This document shows positions 16,751 to 25,369 of a DNA stretch of 64,000 nucleotides, piece after piece. A model generated the notes under the pieces. The model was not told where the DNA came from and searched no databases. It worked only from the letters and a program-made list of their open reading frames with translations. This DNA comes from JAWPMT01 sp965229785 (GTDB lineage: Bacteria; Bacteroidota; Bacteroidia; Cytophagales; Cyclobacteriaceae), in the NCBI GenBank assembly GCA_965229785.1, contig CBDDJS010000001.1:6076001-6140000 (forward strand). Reading direction: 5' to 3'. Within the stretch, counting starts at the first letter, position 1; each line of letters opens with the position of its first letter. A program made the translations under genes and the position numbers.

Positions 16751-18364
16751 TCAATGACTTTCATTGATTGAAGCGGCGCACTTAAATTCCAATGCAAATG
16801 TTGATCCTTGGGATTCCCTGTTCTCGTGATAAACTCGCCCACCTAACCCTTCCACAATCGTTTTGGTAATGGCTAATCCTAGACCAGTAGAGGTTTCACC
16901 ATCAGTTGGCCGTGGGCTTAAATTTGGGTACTCCTGAAATAGTTTATGACGTTCTCCTTCGGGAATTCCCGGACCTTCATCGGATACCTGAATAAGAATA
17001 TTAGAACTATTCTTATCTAAACCCAGGTAAATTTCTACGGTGCTCCCAAGTGGGGAAAACTTGATGGCATTGGAGATCAGGTTATTCAATACCTGATAGA
17101 GTTTGGTTTTTTCAAAACTACATGTGATGGTACCATCTGGTTCCCGAAAAGAAAGCGTGATGCGTTTTCGATCAATGTCTTTTTCAAAAGTCACCATCGA
17201 TTCTCTGATGACTTCATTGATCTTGATGACAGCCCGTTTTGATTTTTCCGTACCCTGCTGTTCAGACCGATAACTGGTCAATAAATCATCTGCAATTTCA
17301 ACCACCTTATTCGTTGCTGACTTAATGTGATTCAGGTACTGGATCTTGTCCTCGGTGAGATGTAATTCCTTATCGTTTTTTAAGACATCCGCCAGACCAT
17401 TGATGTGACTTAAGGGGGATCGGATATCGTGGGCGAGTACCTTGATCAGGTTCTCATTTTTGGTATTCAATTCCTGGAGCTTTTGGTTTTGTGCCAGGAG
17501 TTCTTTTTCGCTCGTCCCAACCCGGTCTTCAAGTTTAGCTTTATTCAGCAATAGGGCTTCTTCACTTTTCTCCAAATTCCAAAGGAAGCGGACAACTAAA
17601 AGCAGGAGTATTATACTGAAGAAATAAAGAACATAGTTTACGTTTTCGCTAAAGGCCCTTCGTCTTTCATACTCGTAAGTCACTTCTGAAACCAGGGATT
17701 TGATCGCTTGTTCAATTGGCAGTTTCTGAACGGCGTAGATGGATTGCTTGGTCTTGGATTTGAAAAAAAGGATGTTTTCCACATGAAGACAGAAATGATT
17801 GATCCTTGCAGCACTGGATAGATTTTGGGTACCTGCGTATGCTTTAAAAACCATCAGTTTATCCAAAATGCGCCGTTCACTCACATCACCTACACCAAAT
17901 ATGAAGAGGTAACACAACTCCAAGACCTCATGCAATTCTTCAGGGTCAATTACGGATTCCAGTTCATTAACGAGAAGAGGCAGATAATTAATGGAGTTTT
18001 TCAGGTTGGCATTGTGGGCTTTAAATTTCTCGATATTAAGCCATTTGGAAGCCAATGACGTTTGTAGCGCTTTTAGTTGATGATCTATGTTTTTGGACTC
18101 AATTTGAGGTAACCTTTCTAGAATTTGCTCAGTGTTTCGAGTCGAATTTTTCTCATAGTGAGTGAAAATATCATAGTTGGCCAGTGATCCCGAATAGGCA
18201 CTTAGGAGGGATTGGTTCACGGCATTTTCTGATTTGGACAATTCCGTGAACAACGACAGTAATTGAACGTTTTCAGCATACGTCTGTTGACGAATTCTCT
18301 CGGACCAGATCACCAACAAGAAAATCAGCAATCCTGAAATAATGATTATTGAAGATTTTTTCAC
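16751..18364 (-). CDS. Membrane sensor histidine kinase, DAHL-like sensor
   Basis: The 537-residue kinase has an N-terminal membrane helix (about 5-22), an all-helical periplasmic region (about 25-235), a second membrane helix (about 240-262), a coiled coil (270-305), HisKA with His312 in LAHDIRSPLSH, and a C-terminal HATPase (NNLISNAIKFSP, DEGPGIP, GETSTGLGLAI). The periplasmic start, with LLSAYSGSLANYD, resembles DAHL sensor domains; that family name is from memory and tentative. Its start overlaps the end of the cytochrome c peroxidase gene by 4 bases (ATGA at 18364-18361), so the two are co-expressed and the kinase may sense peroxide, haem-protein or redox state. No response regulator is adjacent. 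Confidence 0.85.
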   Translation of the reverse strand: MKKSSIIIISGLLIFLLVIWSERIRQQTYAENVQLLSLFTELSKSENAVNQSLLSAYSGSLANYDIFTHYEKNSTRNTEQILERLPQIESKNIDHQLKALQTSLASKWLNIEKFKAHNANLKNSINYLPLLVNELESVIDPEELHEVLELCYLFIFGVGDVSERRILDKLMVFKAYAGTQNLSSAARINHFCLHVENILFFKSKTKQSIYAVQKLPIEQAIKSLVSEVTYEYERRRAFSENVNYVLYFFSIILLLLVVRFLWNLEKSEEALLLNKAKLEDRVGTSEKELLAQNQKLQELNTKNENLIKVLAHDIRSPLSHINGLADVLKNDKELHLTEDKIQYLNHIKSATNKVVEIADDLLTSYRSEQQGTEKSKRAVIKINEVIRESMVTFEKDIDRKRITLSFREPDGTITCSFEKTKLYQVLNNLISNAIKFSPLGSTVEIYLGLDKNSSNILIQVSDEGPGIPEGERHKLFQEYPNLSPRPTDGETSTGLGLAITKTIVEGLGGRVYHENRESQGSTFALEFKCAASINESH

Positions 18365-19401
18365 TTGCTGTTATCTAATTGCTCACCAGTCAAAGTCTTT
18401 AAAAAGGCCTCAATTTTCTTAACATCTTCATCCGGAATGTCTCTTCCCAGCTGATATCTCCCCATGACAAAAATGGCATCTTGCAGTGAAGCTAATGAAC
18501 CGTCATGCAAGTACGGGCCAGTCATCGCGATATTCCTTAGCGACGGTACCCTGAAGATATGTCTGTCCGACGGGTCTCCGGTCAGTAGTTCACGTCCGTA
18601 ATCAATTTCTTTATATGCCAGGTCGTTGGCAGCTGCCCTGTCTTTGAAGTAGTCTTTGAATATGCCCACTTTTTGGAACATATTGCCCCCGAGATTGATG
18701 CCTTGATGACAAGAAGAGCATCCGTAATTTAGAAAAAGCGCATAGCCGTCCTTTTCTATTTGATTGAGGGCATTTTCATCGCCATGGAGATACCTGTCGA
18801 ATCTTGAAACAGAAACCAGATAATCCTGATAGGCAACGATGGCTTTGAACAGATTTTCCTCTGTGATACCATCAGCATAAAGGTCGGAGAAGCTTTCCTG
18901 GTAGGAGTTTATGCCTTTCAGCACCTGCACAACTTCCGTTGAAGTAATCTCCATTCCATTTACAAAATTGATTTTCACCTGTGATTCCGGGGAAATGGTT
19001 TTTCCAAGCCAGAATCTCTTAGACAGAAAGCGGGTATTGTACATTCCAGGAGTGTTGAATTTAGCAGAACCTTTCTCGGTCCACTGGTCCGATGGATTGA
19101 TCCCTGCCTGGCTCAGATCATGACATGTTGTGCAAGATTTCCCATTACTGGAGATACGAGTTTCATCAAAAAGTAATTCTCCTAGTATTACCTCGTCCGT
19201 TCTGACAGGCGGTTTCAGCGGCAAAGGCAAAATGGCTTCATCATAATAGTTGACCAGATTAAATAAACTATCCTGTTCGATTTCCGGGTAACTGAAATTT
19301 GTATCCGGAGATAGTTTCAAATTGAACCTGAAAAGTGAAGCACCAACGCCTAACACACAGATGATAAGAATGCCTACAAAAAATCTTGTATCCATCGTCA
19401 T
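18361..19401 (-). CDS. Di-haem cytochrome c peroxidase (CcpA/MauG family)
   Basis: The 346-residue periplasmic protein starts with an uncleaved anchor or signal segment (about 5-25, VGILIICVLGVGASLF). It carries two c-type haem motifs: CTTCH, following GELLFDETRISSNGK, and CSSCH, following YALFLNYG. Downstream RVPSLRNIAMTGPYLHDGS and a C-terminal DEDVKKIEAFLKTL are typical of di-haem peroxidases that reduce hydrogen peroxide with electrons from cytochromes. MauG-like oxidases share the fold, so substrate is not certain. It is the first gene of a two-gene unit with the overlapping histidine kinase. Confidence 0.9.
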   Translation of the reverse strand: MTMDTRFFVGILIICVLGVGASLFRFNLKLSPDTNFSYPEIEQDSLFNLVNYYDEAILPLPLKPPVRTDEVILGELLFDETRISSNGKSCTTCHDLSQAGINPSDQWTEKGSAKFNTPGMYNTRFLSKRFWLGKTISPESQVKINFVNGMEITSTEVVQVLKGINSYQESFSDLYADGITEENLFKAIVAYQDYLVSVSRFDRYLHGDENALNQIEKDGYALFLNYGCSSCHQGINLGGNMFQKVGIFKDYFKDRAAANDLAYKEIDYGRELLTGDPSDRHIFRVPSLRNIAMTGPYLHDGSLASLQDAIFVMGRYQLGRDIPDEDVKKIEAFLKTLTGEQLDNSK

Positions 19402-19923
19402 ACCTAAGTTTAGATAAAGCCATCTGGCTTATCCAGAATCATAATTAGCAATGTTCGTCGATCAGAGAATGAAAATTGGTCATGTTCGGGACCACCGTGT
19501 TCATTATCAAGATACATGGCTATTGAGCTGCAGTCCTTTTTTGGCTGCAATTACAGAAGAATTACTTAATAGATACCATAATTTGTGTGTCAAGCGGAAG
19601 AAATAAAGCTTGAAATGCCCTCATAATCAATGATTTCTGTTGGGGTATTAATCTGCTGGAATAATCTGCCCTTGATGAAAGTGCATTGAAATGGGCAGTA
19701 ATTTTTAACCGTTTTGATCTATCGTAGATGGAGGTTAAGAAAAACGATTGTTCGTTATCCCTTCATTGCGTCCATTCATCGACAATCAGTGTTCAACGGT
19801 CTATTCTCACTAACAGAATGGTAGGGTTTGTCGTGACAATTACTGATCTTGACCTCAAGAAAACATACTGAAAAGATAAGATTTCAAGAGGTCGTTTCGT
19901 TTGACACAGTTCAAAATTTGTTT
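19402..19923. other. Intergenic region between peroxidase and small membrane protein
   Basis: About 520 bases without a supportable gene separate the divergent peroxidase gene and the small membrane protein gene. It should contain both promoters. I found no strong palindrome, repeat or known RNA motif; a TTG-started extension of the downstream frame from 19849 is open but does not look coding. Confidence 0.4.
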
Positions 19924-20154
19924 ATGCAAAAGCCTTCCAACATCGCAAAACACCAACCTATGGAAACGACAAGCCCTAAGACCGCCGGATTACTTGTGAC
20001 ATTTACCCTGATCATTGGTGTCATTGCCATGTTTGTGCTCATTACTGTCAATGCTACCAACGTTGTATTTGGGGTATTAACAGTGAAGGCGATCCTGCTC
20101 ATGATCATCATGAGCAATAAAAGTATGAGTCAGATTTTTACCGGGAGAGAATAA
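19924..20154 (+). CDS. Small two-helix membrane protein
   Basis: The frame encodes two hydrophobic segments, LLVTFTLIIGVIAMFVLITV and VVFGVLTVKAILLMIIM, with a short linker, and ends in a basic tail. It looks like a small inner-membrane protein of unknown role. Two ATG starts are possible: 19924 (76 residues) or 19960 (64 residues, beginning METTSPKTAG); the second sits closer to the hydrophobic part. A good terminator follows 35 bases after the stop, supporting a real single-gene transcript. No family is recognised. Confidence 0.5.
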   Translation: MQKPSNIAKHQPMETTSPKTAGLLVTFTLIIGVIAMFVLITVNATNVVFGVLTVKAILLMIIMSNKSMSQIFTGRE

Positions 20155-20188
20155 CTGGGTCTGAACCGACCCGATACTCCCCACCGCC

Positions 20189-20219
20189 AAAAGCAGCTTC
20201 GAGAGAGGCTGCTTTTTTT
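20189..20219 (+). terminator. Intrinsic terminator
   Basis: AAAAGCAGC pairs with GCTGCTTTT across TTCGAGAGAG and is followed by a run of T. It ends the small membrane protein transcript. The stem is very like that at 13042-13071. Confidence 0.85.
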
Positions 20220-20499
20220 GTTGTAGAAAATCTCCATGAGGATTCTTTCCGAATCAGGCGGTAAATCCAAAGATCTGCCGTAAAAGGATTTGTGCTTCAC
20301 TTATTCAGGAACTAATACTTATTTCTTCAGTTCCAAATCCGCTACCAAAAGCCGTCATTTAGCCCTGAGGTTATGGAAGAACTCAATTTCGGATTAACTT
20401 CATAACCTGTGCATAGGGGATATTAATATCTCCTTATAGAAATTCGGTTTGATCCGTCCCTCATCCCTGCTTTGGTTGTCAGTTGGAGCCGGTCGAAGA

Positions 20500-22083
20500 C
20501 TAAACCACACTAAACTCTATCTCATACTCGACCTCAAAAGCAATGGGAGGCAAACTGGATTTTGCTTTGATAATCTCCTCGATAGACTTTTGTTCGATTT
20601 TGCTTTCCAGCCAGGAAATAATGTCAAAATAGACAAACGCCCGACGGTCAAAACGGCTATTGGAAATAGGAAGAAGTTTTTCTCTCAATAGTTTGAATCG
20701 TCGAATCAGCTCATTTTCGGTAAGGCTCCAGGACAGGTCACGAATAAATTCCAGGATCTCTTTTTGAAAATGGTGCAGGTCATCTTTCTTTCTCAGGAAG
20801 CGATAGGTAGACCGAACGGCATACTCCAATACCTCACGGTTTCCTAGCTCATAGTGCGTGATTAGATTGATGATTCTCGCAAAAGAGTGCACGTCTTCCC
20901 GGATATCCAGGTCTTCTGAATTGATGATCCGGTTCAGCCATTTCAGCGCTGCCCTGTAATTCTCATTCCCAAAATGTAGACAAGCGATCTTATAGAAAAG
21001 CACCAGCTCTGAGTGTTTGTCGATCATTCCGATGTACCCTTCTAGTCGCGACTCAATTTTGCCAAGCAGCTGACATCCTTTTTCAAAATCACCCGACATG
21101 AAGTACATGTTGAATTGGTGGGCATAACTGTATTTGAACAGTCGGATCTGAATGTTGTCATTCAGTTTGACAATCTTATGATTGGCCAGAGACCTTAAGT
21201 GCCTGTGAGTTTTGGAGAACTCCTTTTTCAATCCGAGTCGCGATTGTGCATTGAGCAGGTGATTGAGTCCGCGCAGGTACATCTCAAAGAACAAAGAAGA
21301 TTTGGGGGGTGTGGGAAAAAGCCGCACCCATTTTTCCGCATGCAAATAAGTGTTTTCAAGGTCCTGAATGTGACTGTAGTATCCGAGTTGGATTTCATGC
21401 CAAAGGAGTCTTTCCCGAAAGGAAAGTGATTCTTCAGACCAATCGGGTAGTTGCGTATGGAAGGTGTTTTTTATTTCTTCAAAATCGTGCTGATTACGGA
21501 TGTATCCACGCCTTAGGTAGATGGAATTTAGTTCTACACTCAAGCTGGTCAGTTGATTAATTCGTGAGATGCGTAAACTAACCTCATTCGCTTCCTTTAC
21601 AATCTGCTGAACCCGTTCCTGGTTGTTTTTGCCAATCGTAAAGGGCAGTAGGATCATTTCCCATTTGAGGACTTCCAGACGCATTTCCAGGTTTTCACTG
21701 CCACTAAGTGACTTCTTCACCTTCTCGAGCAGTTGCGAACTCTGGGAATACAAACTTCGATCGAACAGCAATTGTACATAATCAATCTTTTCCCGCGTCG
21801 CAATTTCTTCATTGGTGGCTGCATTGTAGCTTTTCAGACTTTGCAGAATTTTTTGGTACAAATGCGCCTTCAGATTACTGAATTGTGTCGGCTTTATCCA
21901 GCTGTTTTTGGCCAGCAATTTCTCTTCCTCAAAGTTTTCAAGTTTATCCAGGGCCTCAAACAATTTCAGGTATTTCAGGTCATTTTCACCGCTTTTCTGA
22001 TTTTGCAATTTGAAGTAGCGCTTCTCACTGGTCCGCATCGACTTAATGAGTTGGAAAAGAACATCAGATCTTACCTTAGACAT
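20500..22083 (-). CDS. Helical-repeat (TPR-like) protein of unknown function
   Basis: The protein is about 527 residues long from the ATG at 22083 (MSKVRSDVLFQLIKSM), which I prefer over a longer frame to 22125 because the extra 14 residues overlap promoter-like AT-rich sequence. It is soluble and almost entirely alpha-helical, with repeated amphipathic pairs such as YFMSGDFEKGCQLLGKIESR and KIACLHFGNENYRAALKWL that resemble degenerate TPR units. No catalytic motif is visible. The last bases overlap a short region after the terminator at 20189-20219. It is divergent from leuC, sharing a 196-base intergenic region. Function is unknown. Confidence 0.7.
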   Translation of the reverse strand: MSKVRSDVLFQLIKSMRTSEKRYFKLQNQKSGENDLKYLKLFEALDKLENFEEEKLLAKNSWIKPTQFSNLKAHLYQKILQSLKSYNAATNEEIATREKIDYVQLLFDRSLYSQSSQLLEKVKKSLSGSENLEMRLEVLKWEMILLPFTIGKNNQERVQQIVKEANEVSLRISRINQLTSLSVELNSIYLRRGYIRNQHDFEEIKNTFHTQLPDWSEESLSFRERLLWHEIQLGYYSHIQDLENTYLHAEKWVRLFPTPPKSSLFFEMYLRGLNHLLNAQSRLGLKKEFSKTHRHLRSLANHKIVKLNDNIQIRLFKYSYAHQFNMYFMSGDFEKGCQLLGKIESRLEGYIGMIDKHSELVLFYKIACLHFGNENYRAALKWLNRIINSEDLDIREDVHSFARIINLITHYELGNREVLEYAVRSTYRFLRKKDDLHHFQKEILEFIRDLSWSLTENELIRRFKLLREKLLPISNSRFDRRAFVYFDIISWLESKIEQKSIEEIIKAKSSLPPIAFEVEYEIEFSVV

Positions 22084-22240
22084 TGTAGATGTAAAGTTAC
22101 TAAAATGTGCTATATAAAACACCATATGTGCTTATATGCCACTATACAGAGTATTCTTTTATGGAGATGATGCTTCACGAGCTTCTTTAGAAATCGTAAT
22201 TAAATCAGAATTCGGTTTTCTCCTGCATGGGTTGATAAAA

Positions 22241-22248
22241 TACATTTG
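22241..22248 (+). promoter_or_regulatory. Bacteroidota -7 box upstream of leuC
   Basis: TACATTTG matches the TAnnTTTG consensus of the Bacteroidota housekeeping sigma factor exactly and lies 31 bases before the leuC ATG. A clean TTG -33 element at ideal spacing is not obvious. No leucine-rich leader peptide was seen, so attenuation is not supported. Confidence 0.5.
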
Positions 22249-22279
22249 AAAAATCCGATAGATACTATTGAGTTTTTGA

Positions 22280-23665
22280 ATGGCAGGGAAAACATTATTT
22301 GAGAAGGTTTGGGATGCCCATGTTGTCACGTCCAAGGACAGCTATCCCGATTTACTATATATCGATAGACATTACATTCACGAGGTTACATCGCCGCAAG
22401 CATTTGACGGCCTGAGAAAGCGCGGATTGCCAGTTTTCAGGCCGGATCAGACTACCGCGACGGCTGATCATAATGTGCCTACGATTGATCAGCATTTACC
22501 TATTCGAGAGGAGTTATCTCGATTTCAGGTGCAGAAACTAATTGAGAATTGTGAGGAGTTTGGCGTTGAACTGTTTGGTCTTGGACATGAGAAACAAGGT
22601 ATCGTTCACGTCATTGGCCCTGAACTTGGGTTGACCAAACCAGGTATGACCATGGTTTGCGGCGATAGTCACACTTCCACACACGGAGCATTTGGAAGCA
22701 TTGCATTCGGTATCGGCACCTCTCAGGTGGAGCAGGTTTTGGCTACCCAATGCATCCTGCAATACCGACCTAAGACCATGCTGATCGAAGTAAATGGCGA
22801 GATAGGTAAGGGTGTTACGGCCAAAGACATTGTGCTGTACATCATTGCTAAACTTACCGCAGCCGGTGGAACAGGTTACTTCGTGGAATTTGGTGGCAGC
22901 GCCATTCGATCGCTTTCTATGGAAGGTCGAATGACCGTCTGCAATATGAGCATCGAAATGGGAGCACGTGGAGGTATGATCGCTCCTGATGAAACGACAT
23001 TCGAATACCTCAGGGGCCGTGAGCATGCTCCGAAAGGAGAGACATGGGACGAAGCAGTTGCCCATTGGCGTTCTTTGAAATCAGACGAAGATGCCGCCTA
23101 TGATCGTGTCGAGCGATTCGAAGCAGCGGATATCGCGCCTATGATCACCTATGGAACGAATCCTGGAATGGGTATCAAAGTAAGCGATAATCTCCCGGAA
23201 GAAGGTACCGTGCCGGATTTGACCAAAGCCCTGGCTTACATGGGACTGGAAGGTAAAGATTCCCTGGTGGGGCAGCCCATTGACTATGTGTTTATCGGAA
23301 GTTGCACCAATTCCAGAATTGAAGACTTACGGGAGGTAGCCTCATTCGTGAAAGACAAGAAGAAAGCGGATGGTGTGAATGTGTGGATCGTACCTGGTTC
23401 CAAAAAAGTAGAATCACAGGCGATTGAGGAAGGACTGGATAAAATTTTTCAGGGCGCTGGGTTCGAATTAAGACAACCAGGATGTAGCGCCTGTCTCGGA
23501 ATGAATGAAGACAAAGTACCAGCAGGTAAATATTGTGTTTCTACATCCAATAGGAATTTCGAAGGCCGCCAGGGCCCTGGGGCGCGTACCTTTTTGGTCA
23601 GTCCGATCATGGCCGCCGCCGCTGCTGTAACTGGTAAAATCACAGACATAAGAGAATTGATATAG
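22280..23665 (+). CDS. leuC: 3-isopropylmalate dehydratase large subunit
   Basis: This 461-residue aconitase-family subunit, with LeuD, converts 2-isopropylmalate to 3-isopropylmalate in leucine synthesis. Seen motifs include TVCGDSHTSTHGAFG-like sequence (MVCGDSHTSTHGAFG), GSCTNSRIEDLR with one iron-sulfur Cys, and GCSACLGMNEDK with the other two. Length is standard. It is the first gene of leuCDBA; leuD starts immediately at the next base after the stop. Regulation is presumably at the promoter around 22241. Confidence 0.97.
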   Translation: MAGKTLFEKVWDAHVVTSKDSYPDLLYIDRHYIHEVTSPQAFDGLRKRGLPVFRPDQTTATADHNVPTIDQHLPIREELSRFQVQKLIENCEEFGVELFGLGHEKQGIVHVIGPELGLTKPGMTMVCGDSHTSTHGAFGSIAFGIGTSQVEQVLATQCILQYRPKTMLIEVNGEIGKGVTAKDIVLYIIAKLTAAGGTGYFVEFGGSAIRSLSMEGRMTVCNMSIEMGARGGMIAPDETTFEYLRGREHAPKGETWDEAVAHWRSLKSDEDAAYDRVERFEAADIAPMITYGTNPGMGIKVSDNLPEEGTVPDLTKALAYMGLEGKDSLVGQPIDYVFIGSCTNSRIEDLREVASFVKDKKKADGVNVWIVPGSKKVESQAIEEGLDKIFQGAGFELRQPGCSACLGMNEDKVPAGKYCVSTSNRNFEGRQGPGARTFLVSPIMAAAAAVTGKITDIRELI

Positions 23666-24253
23666 ATGGGATTCAAGACATTGACATCATCCGCGGTTCC
23701 GCTCAAAGTGGAAAACATTGATACCGATCAGATCATCCCTGCGCGATTTTTGAAAGCCACGACCCGTGAAGGGTTTGGTGAAAACCTGTTCCGCGACTGG
23801 AGATTCAAAGGGGAAGAATTGGTGGAAGATTTCGTGCTAAATAACCGCACTTACCAGGGCGAGATCCTGGTAGCAGGCAAGAACTTTGGGATGGGATCAA
23901 GCCGGGAACATGCAGCCTGGGCCATCAAAGACTATGGTTTCAAGGTAGTCGTATCCAGCTTTTTTGCAGATATTTTTAAAGGCAACTCACTGAACAATGG
24001 CCTGTTGCCTGTACAGGTTTCCGATGATTTCCTTGCCGAAATGTTCGTCAGTATTGAAAGCGATCCAAAAGCATCTTTTACGGTAAACCTAGAGGCTCAG
24101 ACCATCACCAATGAATCCAATGGGTCAACAGAATCTTTCGAGATCAATGCTTATAAAAAGCTGTGTCTGATCAATGGATACGATGATATCGATTATATCC
24201 TCAGCCTTACTGGCGACATTGAAAATTTCGAATCACAAAAAGTGACCTACTAA
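23666..24253 (+). CDS. leuD: 3-isopropylmalate dehydratase small subunit
   Basis: The 195-residue swivel subunit of isopropylmalate isomerase has the family blocks NIDTDQIIPARFLK, GKNFGMGSSREHAAWA and FKGNSLNNGLLP. It forms the active heterodimer with LeuC. It starts directly after the leuC stop and ends 6 bases before leuB, so the three are translated from one message. Confidence 0.97.
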   Translation: MGFKTLTSSAVPLKVENIDTDQIIPARFLKATTREGFGENLFRDWRFKGEELVEDFVLNNRTYQGEILVAGKNFGMGSSREHAAWAIKDYGFKVVVSSFFADIFKGNSLNNGLLPVQVSDDFLAEMFVSIESDPKASFTVNLEAQTITNESNGSTESFEINAYKKLCLINGYDDIDYILSLTGDIENFESQKVTY

Positions 24254-24259
24254 AAAAGA

Positions 24260-25354
24260 ATGGCAGAAAAACACATAGTTGTATTAGCAGGAGATGGCAT
24301 TGGGCCGGAGGTGACCGCTTGGGCGAAGAAAGCGCTGGAAACAGTCGGCGAGCAATTCGGACACCAATTTACGTTCGAAGATCAGCTCATTGGCCATACG
24401 GCCATTGAAGCCACTGGGAATCCTTTGCCGGATGAGACACTGGCTGCCTGCAAGAAGGCGGATGCCATTCTTTTAGGGGCTGTCGGGCACCCAAAATACG
24501 ATAATGACCCATCCGCCAAAGTTCGTCCAGAACAAGGCCTGCTCAAGATCAGAAAGGAATTGGGCTTATATACCAATATTAGACCCATTCAGATTTTTGA
24601 GGAGTTGGCTCATGCCAGTAGCATCAAACCTGAGCTCTTGAAAGATGTGAACATCATGTTCTTTCGTGAGTTGACAGGGGGCATTTATTTTGGTCAGCCT
24701 CGTGAACGACAAGAAGACGGAACGGTGGCCATTGATACCATGCGGTATTCCAAAATGGAAGTTCGTCGAATTGCCGAAAAGGCTTTCAAATCGGCTCAAA
24801 CCCGTAACAAAGTGGTCCACTCCGTGGATAAAGCTAATGTACTGGAGTCTTCCCGCCTATGGAGAGAAACAGTGAATGAGGTAGCTCAGGAATATCCTGA
24901 TGTGAGACTGGAACACATGTTTATCGACAATGCTGCCATGCAGTTGATCCGTTACCCACGTCAGTTTGATGTGGTGCTTACCGGCAACATGTTTGGAGAT
25001 ATCCTTACTGACGAGGCCTCTCAGATCACCGGCTCATTGGGCATGTTGCCTTCTGCCTCTATCGGCGATAGCGTCGGTATTTACGAACCTATTCACGGAT
25101 CTGCCCCAGATATTGCCGGACAGAATAAAGCAAATCCCCTGGCGACTATTTTATCCGCTGCGCTGCTATTGGACATTTCATTTGGCATGCAACAAGAAGC
25201 CCAGGTCATCATTGATGCCGTAGATCAGGTGCTCAAGTCCGGTCTCCGAACGGTAGACATCAAAGACGATAGCACACAACCCGAAAATATTTTATCAACC
25301 GAGGAAATGGGGACACAGGTAGTCCACCACATGACGCAAGTCGTCCCCTCATAA
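24260..25354 (+). CDS. leuB: 3-isopropylmalate dehydrogenase
   Basis: The 364-residue NAD-dependent beta-decarboxylating dehydrogenase oxidises 3-isopropylmalate to the precursor of 2-oxoisocaproate. Visible family signatures are LAGDGIGPEV at the start, LLGAVGHPKYD, the ELTGGIYFGQPRE substrate-loop region, and NMFGDILTDEASQITGSLG with the metal-binding Asp pair. The C-terminal EPIHGSAPDIAGQ nucleotide loop is intact. It is third in the leu operon. Confidence 0.97.
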   Translation: MAEKHIVVLAGDGIGPEVTAWAKKALETVGEQFGHQFTFEDQLIGHTAIEATGNPLPDETLAACKKADAILLGAVGHPKYDNDPSAKVRPEQGLLKIRKELGLYTNIRPIQIFEELAHASSIKPELLKDVNIMFFRELTGGIYFGQPRERQEDGTVAIDTMRYSKMEVRRIAEKAFKSAQTRNKVVHSVDKANVLESSRLWRETVNEVAQEYPDVRLEHMFIDNAAMQLIRYPRQFDVVLTGNMFGDILTDEASQITGSLGMLPSASIGDSVGIYEPIHGSAPDIAGQNKANPLATILSAALLLDISFGMQQEAQVIIDAVDQVLKSGLRTVDIKDDSTQPENILSTEEMGTQVVHHMTQVVPS

Positions 25355-25369
25355 ACCCAATCGAAAGCC

